A stretch of DNA of 64,000 bases from assembly GCA_015501595.1 (NCBI GenBank), contig JADNRX010000166.1:50771-114770 (forward strand), read 5' to 3'. The position numbers were made by a program, and so were the translations under genes. This document shows positions 22,061 to 33,417 of this stretch, piece by piece; positions within the stretch are counted from its first letter, which is position 1, and each line of letters begins with the position of its first letter. This DNA comes from Hymenopellis radicata (taxonomy: Eukaryota > Basidiomycota > Agaricomycetes > Agaricales > Physalacriaceae). The notes below the pieces were generated by a model, which did no database searches, was not told the DNA's origin, and was given only the letters and a program-made list of their open reading frames with translations.

Positions 22061-24492
22061 TCAGGCCTTCTGCTTAAGACTAGAAACACGTAGCGGCAAC
22101 TGAATACCATCCTCAGGCCGATCCTTAAGCAAGGGAAATAGGGTGATGGTGCCGGATCCATGGATGACAGCGGAGGCATCCTCTGGCAGAGAGAATTCAA
22201 AGGAGCTCAGAAGCTCGACGCAGATTACCTGTATTTCCATGACGCTACAAGGAGCTGAGATAGTGATTGTTTCGTGAAACTCAGGACTTACGCAAAGCGC
22301 CATCTGGAGAAATGCCCGTGATTCAATGACAGCCGCGTATGTCAACAGGACTGAAAAGTACATACCCGATGCAGGCTCTGACACCAGAACCTGAAGCCGC
22401 ATCAGTAAGTGTGGTCATAGCAGGCAAAGAGAGCAGACGAACTGAATGTCAACCTGTGGCGCAGTAGACATATGAGACTCGGGAGCAGTGAAACCATAAA
22501 ACAGCACGTACAGATTGGAAAACACGCCAACAGTCGCCTCTCGATGATCCCCATCCAGGAATCGGTTCGGATTCCACTTATCGACATCGTCGCCCCACAC
22601 GATCGGATTTCTGGATGCCATTCACGAGTCATACGCGAAAAGGGTTGTCTCGGAGGACCAGGCATACCTGTTGTACATGTACACTGACGCCTGAATGCTC
22701 TGCCCTTTCGAGATGGGAATTTTCTGTCAGTACTTTCCCGTCGCGGGTCTCAATGGGCTTCAAAAGGGGAAGAACATCATCCTGTTGCGCCACGCGAATG
22801 AGCGTGTGAACAAATGGATGCAGACGCAGAGTTTCCTGACCATGGCATTGACATTCAGCATACATAGACGGCCCTATCCGAAGGGAGTACTTGCCTTGAT
22901 TGAGGCGTTAAGCCAAATCATCGCATCATAGTCACTTGAGGTCAAGACAGTCGTGCGACTGCGCGCGTGTAGTATCTCTTGCCTGATTCGATCCTGGTCT
23001 TCCGGGTGAAGACTCAGTTCGTACAGGAGCCAGGCTAACGAGTGGGCCGTGGTGTCATGACCGGCAAGTATGAATGTTCTAAGTTGAATGAAAAGAGTGT
23101 CAGCAGCAATCTTCGACATACGAGTATAATGGAAGAGGAGAGCCTACGCCATTTGCGATACAATCTCGTTCTCGGACATTCTCCTATTTTTGTCGTCGGA
23201 CAAAGACGATTGCGCTGTTGAATGAGGTTACGAAGCCGTCTCCGAGGAGGTCAGAAGGACAAATCTCACCCAGAATATTGATGATATCTTTGTCCTGTTC
23301 AGCGCCGCTACTGTCCTTGACCAGCTGAAGTTCGCGGTTGTAAATGCTGCGCGCATGCTTCTCCATCGCACTTCTAAAGCCTTGATATTTCTGGCTTTCC
23401 TTAGTCGGAATCTTGGCCAGTATTGTCATGAAGCTCTCAGGTAGATAGCACAGACCCCCTTGAAAGAGGAATACATCCAACGCCGAGGGAGAGTACTGAG
23501 CTCCGGAACTGAAATCGCGAAATATGAGATTGACATCGCGTTAGAATCAACATACTTACAAGAAATTGCACATAACCTCTTCCAAGGCTGATTTCATGTT
23601 GTCGAGAGCACCAAAGGAGTATCGGAAAGAAGCTAATAAGCTCGTCGGTGCGGGGGAATTTGATAGGAAAGTGAAGAACCTACTGATGCCAACGATATCA
23701 AGTGCCACTTTCTGTGTCCATGAAAGCATATTTTGTACCTCATCGCCCTCGTTTAGTGTTTCCTTTAGCCTATCTACAAGCTAACAAGTTCAGCGTAAGT
23801 GGACACCCAAATCGGAGATCTTTAAAGCGTACCTTGCAGCCACTCGCTTGGAAGACGTCAAGATAAGAACGAAGATGGACAGCAGAAAATGCAGGATTCA
23901 AGATTTTACGCTGTCGTTGGTGATCCTTGTCTTAGGTGGACATGTCTTACTAGAGATAAAGAACAAGCGAATCGAGAAACGTACCAACGGCTGTCACAAG
24001 GCCGCGCCCGAAGATAGCTTCAATAAGACGATTCGTATCCACAGACTTGGCGAATTGATAGCCTGAGGCATGGAAAATGTACTGCAGGGCCTTAGGATCA
24101 GACACCAGTAGCACAGGTTCCTATGACCTTGTCAGCGTGTGACGTTGGTACAGAAGTCGTACGCGCTTACGCTGAACACTCCAGCGATACGAAAAACACT
24201 TCCGTAATCGCGGTACCAAGCAGCTTCGTAGTCACCGACATTCTTCGTGTGGCGAAGCATATAGAGGTGTCCTGTGCACACGGAAACATGTCCTTTAACC
24301 TCTCTGTACAAAATACGAACAAACGGACTAACCGAGGAGCCATGAAGGGCTTGGAGGACCGCGAATCATTCCAATGCGGCTTCTCCTGCAGTAGAACTTG
24401 AACGACAGATACAGAACAAGGACAGAGAAGCCGATAACAATAGTATGCGGCGTGAGGATCATGCTGGATAAGTGGAAGGTTGGCAATGCCAT
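22061..24492 (-). pseudogene. Cytochrome P450, copy A, one-base frameshift
   Basis: This copy has the same exon layout as the intact copy at 35771-38199. It has the N-terminal membrane anchor, the proline hinge [31 protein letters not shown], the I-helix [20 protein letters not shown], the ExxR motif [11 protein letters not shown], and the heme loop [10 protein letters not shown] split across tiny exons. In the exon after ExxR, the run at 22720-22723 has four T (four A on the coding strand) where the other copy has three. The frame after KVLTE therefore changes to a nonsense sequence and loses the rest of the K-helix meander and the heme cysteine. A separate in-frame three-base insertion adds one Thr before VGVFSNL. 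Unless the extra base is a sequencing error, this copy cannot make a functional enzyme. Confidence 0.85.
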
Positions 24493-25697
24493 ACCGTACA
24501 AGCAAATTCACATTATATACTCTTCATTCGAGCTCCAAGATCCGGGTGCGGTGTGAGCTCCATAACATGAACAGGATCGCTACGAGCTTAGAGGGACCAT
24601 CGTAGTAAAACACGGATCACAATTTACGATAGACGCCGCGCCGCCACATGAAAAGCGACTAAAAGGCGTCAGGTGTCATTAGCTACCTCAGAATGTGGAA
24701 AACATACGAAGATACTTTTGTATTCTGCATTGATACGTTGGTAGGCTATGCCGTTCTTAGACACCACCACGGTGGGTGTAGTGATGGACCATGGCGCTGG
24801 TGGTGAAGCGCCCCTAGGTACCGAGTTGATCCCATGACAGCGAGATAGAGCAGGTTGCAAGTCTTTGCGAGAACAATCTTCAACGCAGACGTGTCGCCAA
24901 CGCCATACGGTGATGTCCAGGCCGAAGGTTCATACTAGGACCGCGTTATCAGAGTACTAGACTTGACGCTATAAAACAACTAGATATGAGGCACGCACTT
25001 GAAGACAGTTTTATCCTAAGATCCGAGTGTGTGGTTCGAGCGAGAGACGGAAGAGGATAGAATAGGGCCAAATATGGATAGACCTGTGGGGGCAGGGCAC
25101 ATCTACATATTCAAGTACATGATCCACCTCAAATCCGTTAACGACGGCAGGGAGTAAGACGGTACATGTGCGAACAGGGCCCCACGGCGCTCTGAATTGA
25201 AAAAAACAATCTTATCCTCAAGAGGTGAAGAAGAGTGAGCCGACAGACAGCTGAAGGATGGTATCGCCACATCGATATACGGCCCTGAATCGAACCACCG
25301 AACTTGGAGCAAACGTTGGTGGTTTGTGGTCTGCACCACTTCTGCTCATCGCCGCTAGTTCGTGAGTGCCAGACGTCTGCCAAGATGTCCTCAGCACTCA
25401 GCCTCGATACGGAACGACCTTCGTTTAGCTGGGTGATCTGAGTTGAAGCGTTCGCACGACATAGAACAGCTCTCGCGTAGACAACATGGTTTGTGGGCTC
25501 CAGAGGGTGCAACGTAGAAATGCCTTCATCGAGATACGCGAGTAAGCATATCTCTAGCATCGTTTAGGTACAGGGACCTGCGAGAGCCCGTCGACGCCGC
25601 CGGAAAAGCGTACAAGTTGTTTGGACGGATGCAGAAGTCAACGATCTAATCTAATCATCCAGTATCACGCCGTTAAACTCGGGTCTCGGCAGGTTGC
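24493..25697. other. Non-coding part of arm A
   Basis: Upstream region of P450 copy A, also present in arm B (34382-35770). A 140-codon minus-strand frame (25138-25560), including DEGISTLHPLEPTNHVVYAR, is only partly conserved in arm B, where the frame ends early. I do not call it a gene. Confidence 0.45.
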
Positions 25698-28600
25698 CGC
25701 GACGTTACCACGGTACAAGGCCCTCGGCGGTCGAGTGGACTCCAAGTCGAAAACGGGCTGTTGCAGGTTGACGTCCACGAGTCCACGTATACCTCGCAGG
25801 GTGACGCCGCGATTCGTGTGAGTAGTAGACCGATGACTCCAGAGAGGGTAAAAAGCTCCAGACAACCTAATGATTCAGGCGGAGACGGTGCCGGTGCGTC
25901 AAACGCCCACGAGAGAGACAACTTGAGGCAAGTCGCCATCAAGAGAAATTTCAGGCATAGAAACAGCTGTTTGCTGCACGAGTCTGCATGAAAAGTCAGA
26001 TAAAACAATTATACTCTCACAACGATAACAGACGACATAGCTGGTGCGCTACGATCCTGCAAGTAAGCGTACTAGGAATGGGACATCGCGTCGGTAAAGA
26101 AGTTGACATGTAGTAAGCAGATGAGAAAAAATTGCAACATTGTCTTCCGTTTATTGGGCAGAGACGGAGCCGATACGCCAGATGCCCATGGGAGAGTTGA
26201 GCCGGGCGAGACAAGTCACTGTCACAAGAAGTTCAAGGTATGAGGCAGAGCTGTTAGCTGCATTTATAAGCAGACGAGTGGATCTGATCAACTTGAAAAA
26301 GACAAAATGGTAATCCAGATACTGCGAACATGGGGCGAAGCCAGTACCGATGTGCCATACGCCTGCGGGAGAGTTAAGCAAGGACATGGCATCACGCTAG
26401 CAAGTCATCGTCAGGTATCACAAGTTGAGAAATCACGTCACCCGCCAGCACGAATACAACAGAGGACGCAGCTGAAGCGTGCTCGGTCTGGAAAGTCGGG
26501 TCTATGAACTTGAGCCTAAGAAGTAGGAAGAGAAAAATATTTCACCCACAACTGCTATTAGGCGCAGACGGAGCCGATGCGTCACACGCCCATGGGGGAG
26601 GCGGGCAAGAACAGGAAATTCCAGGCGTAAGGGGACGAGTGTGCTTGAAAAAAGTCACAGAAAACAGTTACAGATCACAAACGTCACCACAACAGAGGAC
26701 GTAGCTGGTGCGCGACGAGCCTGTATAGTAAGCATACTCGCGCTGGGGCCTTGGGTCGATGAACTTGACATGTACTAGTAAGCAGAAGAGAAAAAGAAAC
26801 TGACTCCCGGCGTTTATATTGGGCGACGACGAAGCCGGTGCGCCAGACGCCCATGGGAGACACAATGGCACGGGAGGCAAGTCATCGTGAGGGATGAAGG
26901 ATATAGATGTTTGCTGTATGTATCAGAATAAGATCAATACAATAAAATGAACACTACCGACAGCACAGAGACTGTACGTAGGGCTAGTATTCGGGCAGGG
27001 ACGTTGCCTCGAGAAGCGGAAGGAAAAAAAGCGTCATTTCCTAGAGTTGTAGCGCAGACGGAGCCGGTATGCCAGACGCCCACGAAAGATGTTAGGGTAA
27101 GGTCACGTCCAATCCGAGGCTAAAGCAACACCAAGAGAAGATGGGGAAAGACCAACTAGGCGGGGGGCGACCTAACGCGCTTCGTTCGGTCGAGTGGACG
27201 GGATAAAAGGCTTGATGAAAGGAAGGCCGGCGGACTCAGGCGGGGGTCCACGGGAGAGACGACGTCACACGGGCCAAGTTGTCATCAAAAGAAGTTCCAG
27301 GCATCAAGCATAACTGTTTATTTCTGCTGCACGTACAAGGGTACGAGTGAGTCTAATGCACTTGGGAAAAACTTCCAGGAAATAGACACACAGCAGAGGT
27401 CATAGCTGGTGCGCTACGAGCCTGCACGTAAGAGTAAGTACTCGGGATGAGATGTTGGGTCGATGAGCTTGGCATGTAACCAGAAGAGAAAAAAATAAGC
27501 CAGTATCAGATTCGGATTGAGCGAAGACAGGTGCGCCAGACGCCCATGGGAGAGCCGAGTAACATGGGGAGGCAACTGTCGTAATTCCAGGTTGTCAAAA
27601 AGCTTCTAGCCAGAGCCGCAGTTACAGCCGCCAGTGATCCACACAAGAGAAAGCATCGACAGACACGGCGGAGTCCTTCACGAGCAATGGTATACTTACT
27701 TTTTAAAAAAGAAAATATCGACCAGGTGTCTCCTAGGCGGGCGCGCTCTCGCTGGACCACACGTCCGCGTGTAATGAACCGTAAAGTGCACATGAGTTGA
27801 CCAAGTCGCGATAGGTCAGCAAGAAACGATGTCCGTTCGTTCCACGTAATTCCGCTCATTGTGCTGACCAGCCCGAAGGCAGACGAGAAGCAGAAGAAGA
27901 TCCACAACCGGAGACAGAGTCAAGCACCGGCGTTGAAGGAGATACGTACAAGTGGTGGTCGGCAACTGTGCCAAAAATCGGTGATCGTAAGAGTGGTACT
28001 GCTGTAATAGGAAGTAGGCCCCTGTCCGCTGCTGCCACACTGTGTAACACTTCGTCTTAAACATGCTTACGCTCCCCGAAACGCGACAATAGCATCGTAA
28101 ATACAATAGAGGGATATTCAGAGAGTATGGGCATGCAAGGAGGCAGAAAATACCGAAGTTCGAGAGCCAGGAAGCACGTTCCGGCGTTTCGGACCGGCCA
28201 TCCGCCCTCAGAACAACCGTACTGAGCTGTCCAGGCTTCCTCAACACACGAACAGCCCGATGTTGGTATACAAATGAAGGATAATTACCTACAGAGAAAA
28301 GTTGTCGTTGCACCTTTCCGAAATAATTTCCTCGACAAGAGATATCTTGAGTTCTAGGGCTCTAAAGAGGCATATAGCATGGTTCCTGACATTGAATAAA
28401 AAATGTACAACCACAACTTTTATGAGACATGTCATGCCATGAAATACTCCCATAGAAACTATCCGCAAAAGTGGCGGGATGAGGCCGGACAGCTCGTCCA
28501 AACGTCGGACCACGGTTTCTGCCAGCGTCGGAGTTTGAATTTGGTGACCATTGCCGACCACCAGTACAAGCCTCCCCCCGGTCGAGTGCCAGACTCCTTG

Positions 28601-29800
28601 AAGTCGAAAACGGGCTGTTGCAAGTTGACGTCCACGAGTCTCCGTATACCTCGCGATTCGGGTGAGTCGACCGGTGACAGAGGGGTAAAAAGAGTTTGAT
28701 GACTGCAACTGCAAGACTTGCTATTCAGGCGGAGACGGTGCCGGTGCGTCAAACGCCCACGGGAGAGACGAGCGAGAAGTTCGAGAACAACTTGAGGCAA
28801 GTCGCCATCAAAAGAAATTCCAGGCATAGAAACAGCTGTTTACTGCCCCGAGTGTGTGTGAAAGTCAAAGAAAACAGTAATGTACCACGTCAACGCAACA
28901 GAGGACATAGCTGTGCGCTACGATCCTGCACGTAAGCGTACTCGGAATGGGACATCGCGTCGGTCAACTTGACATGTAAGCGGATGAGAAAAAATCTCAA
29001 TATTCCGGCAATTAATGGGCAGAGACGCGATGGGAGAGAAGTTGAGCAAGGAGTGCACCTCACGCGAGACAAGTCATCACCACATTGAAGAAGTTCAAGG
29101 CATGAGGCCTGAGGCAGAGCTGTTAACTGCACTTACACGAGTGGATCTGATCAACTTGAAAAAGACAAGATGGGAAGCCTATTAGTATCGACATACAGAG
29201 AACATAACTGGTAGGCTACGGGCCTGCGTGTAGTACGAGCACTCGGGCTGGGACGTGGAGTTGATGCACTCAGCAAGCTCAATATGCCTAGAATGATTGA
29301 GTAAAGATGGAGGCGGTGCCGGGTGCTACACCCATGAGAGAGAACTGAAGAGTCGAGCAGGAACACGACACGGAGGATGGGATAGAGCGCTGCTGTTCGC
29401 TGCACACAAGTATAAGAGGGGACGTACCAACGATGGACTTGACATGTTAGCAGAAGAGAAAAAGAATTATACATCCTGTGACAGAACCCATGGGCGAACT
29501 TGAAGACAGTGCCGATGTGCCATACGCCCGCGGGAGACTTGAGCAAGGACACGTCACGCTAGGAAGTCGTCGTCGGTCACCCGCCAGCACGAAGGACTTA
29601 GCTAACGCGTGGTCGCGGTGGAAAGTCGAGTCTATGAACTTGAGAAGAAGTAGGAAGAGAAAAAATCTTCCTATCCCGCTATTAGGCATAGACAGAGCCG
29701 ATACGTCAGATGCCCCGGGGTAGAGGTGAACAGTCAAGCGGGAATACATACGTTCAACGCAAAGCACCGGGTGTAAAAAAATACTTTTGAAAACCAAGAA
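25698..29800. repeat. Degenerate repeat array of about 12 units
   Basis: A core like GCCGGTGCGCCAGACGCCCA, usually followed by TGGGAGAG, recurs near 25889, 26169, 26347, 26571, 26832, 27062, 27529, 28739, 29022 (eroded), 29319, 29510 and 29694. A further copy lies at 21445. Units are about 180-300 bp. Between cores lie further shared modules: GAAATTCCAGGCATA, CATAGCTGGTGCGCTACGAG, GCACGTAAGCGTACTCGG, and GATGAACTTGACATGTAAGC followed by AGAGAAAAA. A larger duplication, 25700-26600 matching 28550-29720, overlies this order. No long conserved reading frame, reverse transcriptase or terminal repeat was found in the units. Confidence 0.8.
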
Positions 29801-30128
29801 TAGACGCCTGAAGGAGTGAGCTACGAGGCTTCTGTCGTTGGAAGCATCATCACAGTAGGCTTGAGATCTGGAAGAAGAATACTAGAAATGCCCACAGATG
29901 GAGCCAGCCGCGAATCCGGCATCACAGCCCAAGTCCTTCGCACAGACACAGAGGACAAGTGTCAGACGGAGAGAGACGTCGCCGTAACTGTAAGGGCTAA
30001 CGAAAGAAAAAAATTGTGCAGAATTAGTTGGAGAACAGGACAGCTAGTCCACGCGTCCACGGATAGTAAGCATCGGTATCGTTCAAGCCATCACCTGATC
30101 GGATACGCCTTGTTCCTTCCATTCAACA

Positions 30129-30689
30129 GTGATGCTCGTGCTATCAAACATCCACAGTCTCCTGACCCAAGTGCTCGAAGTCCCACGACTTCACACTGCT
30201 GCCGTGTTCACGCCTGCTGGCCAACTGGTATGCTACGTGTCGGACCCCATACGCCCAAAGGACGAGGTGTTACTCATTGTCGGGCTCGGCGAGGAGGTGT
30301 GGCATGGCTCCGGGGTGATGGAAAGCGAGGTGTGCCGGCTCTTTTACGCGATGGCAGGCTTTCTGAGCTTGGTCCAAGCTCGGGAGGATTGTTGTTACGC
30401 CTGTGGAGGACATGGAGCGCCAGCCGGCGGATGAGGATAAGCCGCCGCTGATGCTCGTTGCGCTCAATGCGACGCGGGATATGGCCTGGGCCGATTTGCA
30501 GTCCAAGGTCCGTGGACTCGTTTGTGGAGGTAGTGTTGTTAAGTGTATGTATAGGGACAGGTACTTGCGGACGTGTTGTCAAAGTCGTGGAGTAAACATC
30601 GGGAACATTTGATTGTTCCGAAGCCTGTGGGGCCGACGCCTGCTACAGCTCTTTCCGGGAAAGCGCCGCCGCCTCCTTCCACGCGGTGA
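30129..30689 (+). CDS. LAMTOR2/roadblock-like Ragulator subunit
   Basis: Three exons (30129-30329, 30379-30519, 30561-30689) encode 156 residues. The N-terminal helix MLVLSNIHSLLTQVLEV, the strand AAVFTPAGQLVCYVSDP, a second helix DEVLLIVGLGEEVWH, then MESELGRIVVTPVEDM and PPLMLVALNATRDMAWADLQ followed by SKVRGLVLADVLSKSW give the roadblock/LC7 alpha-beta order seen in LAMTOR2 (p14). LAMTOR2 is a scaffold subunit of the lysosomal or vacuolar Ragulator that anchors Rag GTPases for TORC1 nutrient signalling. The fungal form carries a Pro/Ala-rich tail. Introns are 49 and 41 nt. The gene lies between the repeat array and NF-YB, inside the spacer of the inverted duplication. The family call rests on pattern, as sequence identity in this family is low. 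Confidence 0.7.
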
Positions 30690-31246
30690 CACTTGTGTGA
30701 ATGGACAATTTGGTAAGTGTGGCGGTTTTTTCTGTTTCCTGTCATCTTGATTATATCTGTAGAGGTAAATGAGAGAGAGCGCTATACATAGGCATTTAGA
30801 GTTTATGAAGGTGCATCGTCTTGATCCAGTGACAAGGTCGAGACTGGTCCATACAAGTGGCGGTTTTGGTAGGGGCTCTCCAGCCCGTCGTGAATGTAAG
30901 AGGAGGCGGCTGTATTCTATAGCAGCAGTTCTCGTACGCGTATGATCGTCTACTGAATTTTCCCGATTTTTTTCGCGAGCACGACGAAAGGCACAAGATC
31001 GGGCCGACAGCGCCGAACGAGCCTGGACCGTTGATCCAGAACTGACATTGAGACCATCATTGTAGTTGTTATCTCACCCTCTCATTAACCTGCACATTGC
31101 TGTATTCCGACTTGCTCAGCGTCTCCTCCTCCTATCCTATACACTATCTCATTGGACGCCCCCAAGACCATTAACCCCGTAAGTCGATTCCCAGACGTGA
31201 CAGGTTTCCCACTCTTTATGGTTCATAATCCTTCAAGTATCGTTTT
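30690..31246. other. Intergenic between LAMTOR2-like gene and NF-YB
   Basis: Holds the 3' UTR of the upstream gene and the promoter of NF-YB, whose 5' leader is pyrimidine-rich (CGTCTCCTCCTCCTATCC, 31120-31137). No gene seen. Confidence 0.4.
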
Positions 31247-31784
31247 ATGGCGGAAATGCACCCGCGGATAGCAGCACAGGATGGAGGAGAGACGATTGAG
31301 CCGCCGCAGCCCGACGATGCGCCCGACCCGCCCCCAATCACGGAGGAGGAAGTCGGCGAGTACCGCGAACAGGATCGCTTCCTGCCGGTGCGTCTTTTTG
31401 CCCCCATGTACTCCCGTTGCAACTTTTTGTTCACGTCGCCTGCAGATCGCCAACGTCTCGCGCATCATGAAAGCCTCCGTCCCGCCCAGCGCGAAAATCG
31501 CGAAAGACGCGAAGGAATGCGTGCAGGAGTGCGTCTCGGAGTTTATATCCTTCATAACGAGCGAGGCCGCAGAAAAGTGCCAGATGGAGAAACGCAAGAC
31601 GATTGGCGGGGAGGATATTCTGTATGCGATGACCACGCTCGGCTTTGACAACTATGCGGAGACGCTCAAGATTCATTTGGCGAAGCTGCGGCAGGTGCGT
31701 TGTTCCGGGTGCCTTTTGGGAGAGACCTGATCGTTTATACAGCAACAGACTGGGAAGGACGCCAACGATAGAATTGAGGAATGA
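31247..31784 (+). CDS. HAP3: CCAAT-binding factor subunit NF-YB (HAP3)
   Basis: Three exons (31247-31387, 31446-31694, 31743-31784) encode 143 residues. A short acidic N-terminus ends in [15 protein letters not shown]. The whole histone-fold domain follows: [80 protein letters not shown]. These are the near-invariant NF-YB residues. NF-YB dimerises with NF-YC (HAP5), and the dimer with NF-YA (HAP2) binds CCAAT boxes in the nucleus. The tail ([16 protein letters not shown]) is very short compared with many fungal HAP3 proteins. The stop is 170 bp from the start of the duplicated oxidase segment, so the gene sits tail-to-tail with oxidase copy A. Confidence 0.97.
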
Positions 31785-31953
31785 ACGGGCGGGCGGGGAT
31801 GTATGTTTGGGGTTTACTTTCGTGTGCTTGTGCTGAAGATCCGTTTTTTTAGATTTGTGTTCACGACAACTGCTTATTATGATGTCGCCCGACTGTGGAA
31901 AGCACAACCAAGATGGCTTCATGACTGCACTCCGTGCAGCTTCATTCGGATCA

Positions 31954-33417
31954 AGGACTTTGACCCGACTGTGCGCCCGCGTAGATGGGACCTTCCGCGG
32001 GGGTTTCCAAGGATGGCGGGCTTTAGATGGAATCATATACCTGAACTTACGACTATACGCTACGATTGAGTGTATCAATTTCGACAATTAACTGATGCGA
32101 TGAGAAGTTTGTGCTACAGAGGACTCGAGAAATGTGAAACCAGAAACTGAGAAGCTTTTCCACTGTATCCAAGTACAGACATTCGGTTTGCCACACATCA
32201 CGAACGTGCATACATGATGCTGACATTGTCTCCATTCACCAACCGCGATGGCCCTTCGACTTGAGATGTGTTTCTATTGGAACCCCAATATAACGTTCTG
32301 ATCACTGAAAGCGAATAGTACACGGTGAGCAACGGGGGGTCTGGAAGGTAAGCATGTGCAACATTGACAGTTCCCAGCACGAACACACAAGGTCGCTGTC
32401 AAACCGATATTTTATTAGATCCACAACAAGTATACCGAGCTACAGATGTGCAAGCGTGCCCTCAGCGACAAGGTCCTTCTCCAGGTCGTACACCAGTCCA
32501 AGAATCTATCGACACATCAGAAATACTCCCAAGAACAGCCGAAATAGTACGCACATCTCTCGCACACCCAAAGGACAGCGTGAAGCCACTTCCGCCGTGG
32601 CCATACGAGTGTATTATCCTACTCCCATTTTTCCTCGTCTCCCGCTCAATGCGGACGTTGGTCCCACGGAACGGCCGCAGGCCCTGCACAAGCGGCGCGT
32701 CGGGATCGTATTCCGCGTTCTCCAGCCCCGGCACGAAGTTGTTGCACCGTGTGCGCATGCGCTGTATTTCTGGGCTGTCCATTTTGAGATCGAGGTTATA
32801 TTCGTGCGGTTGGACAAGGCCTGCAGCCATAAAGAGCGATTAGAGACAGGCTGAAAATCAAAAAGGCCCGGGCGTACCTCCAAGGATGAGAATGTTATCG
32901 TTGCGGGGGACGATGAACACAATGTCCTCGTCCTCCCCGCGCGTATTGTCATGAGTGACCACGAGCGCCTCAGTGACCTTGGGGAAGATTTTCCCATCGT
33001 TGACGACACGGACAAGCGCGCCACGGAGGGGGTAAACGCTCTTGTCCCCAGCGAGATCGTGCGATCCAAGACCAGTGGCGTTGATGATGATATCCGCATC
33101 ATATTGCGCGAGAAGGGTGCCTTCTTGGAAGAGCAGGTCGCCCTCCACTTTCCGCGTATAGAGGCTTGCGCCCTTGCAAGTGACGACGAACTGAAGCCAG
33201 CGCATATATGCGTCGGTGTCGATCATAGGCGACATGTGCTGGTACGAGTCGATGACGCCGGTTTTTTTGTTGACTTGGTGGCGGTGGATGAGACCGTGGT
33301 CGCGTTTGATGCCTTTGATCTGTACACGAAAAATGAGAAAATTGCAAGCGAATGCTGTCGAAAGTTTACAAACCTCAGACGACATAGCCTGGATCTCATT
33401 CCATTTATCCAACTTGC
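31954..33417. repeat. Direct duplication, copy A of the oxidase segment
   Basis: It matches 38712-40136 in the same orientation with few differences, from the GACTTTGACC...CGACTGTGCGCC region through the oxidase 3' exons. The similarity stops abruptly at 33417, inside oxidase exon 4 (within LDKWNEIQAM). Confidence 0.9.
32440..33417 (-). pseudogene. D-amino-acid-oxidase-like gene, truncated copy A
   Basis: This copy keeps the 3' two-thirds of the oxidase at 39163-40745. It contains the end of exon 4 (KWNEIQAMSSE), exon 5 (DTDAYMRWLQFVVTCKGASL, DIIINATGLGSHDLAGDKSV, DEDIVFIVPRNDNILILGG), exon 6 (LVQGLRPFRGTNVRIERETR, GHGGSGFTLSFGCARDV) and the last exon ending EGTLAHL. The splice sites look usable and I see no stop in the retained exons. 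The first three exons and most of exon 4, with the GGGVTG dinucleotide-binding motif for FAD, are absent and replaced by DUF6535-type sequence. It cannot encode a working flavoenzyme. Confidence 0.88.

Larger units (their letters stand above)
21877..25697 (-). repeat. Left arm of a 3.8-4.0 kb inverted duplication
   Basis: Read on the minus strand, this arm matches 34382-38371 on the plus strand, with scattered substitutions and several indels. The outer edge is at CCTCACCGAGG (about 21877) and the inner edge at CTCGGCAGGTTGC (about 25697). It contains the P450 pseudogene and 1.2 kb of upstream non-coding DNA (24493-25697). Confidence 0.92.

Noticed and set aside
25138..25560. 140-codon minus-strand frame with some TPR- or F-box-like look
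   Set aside because: The matching region of the other arm ends early and carries indels that break the frame, so coding constraint is not supported.
25900..29800. Recurring minus-strand peptides resembling SPMGVWRTG with hydrophobic stretches
   Set aside because: They come from the repeat units, change frame from unit to unit and contain frequent stops.
25698..29800. CRISPR-like array
   Set aside because: Units are long, irregular and degenerate in a eukaryotic genome; there are no constant short repeats with unique spacers.
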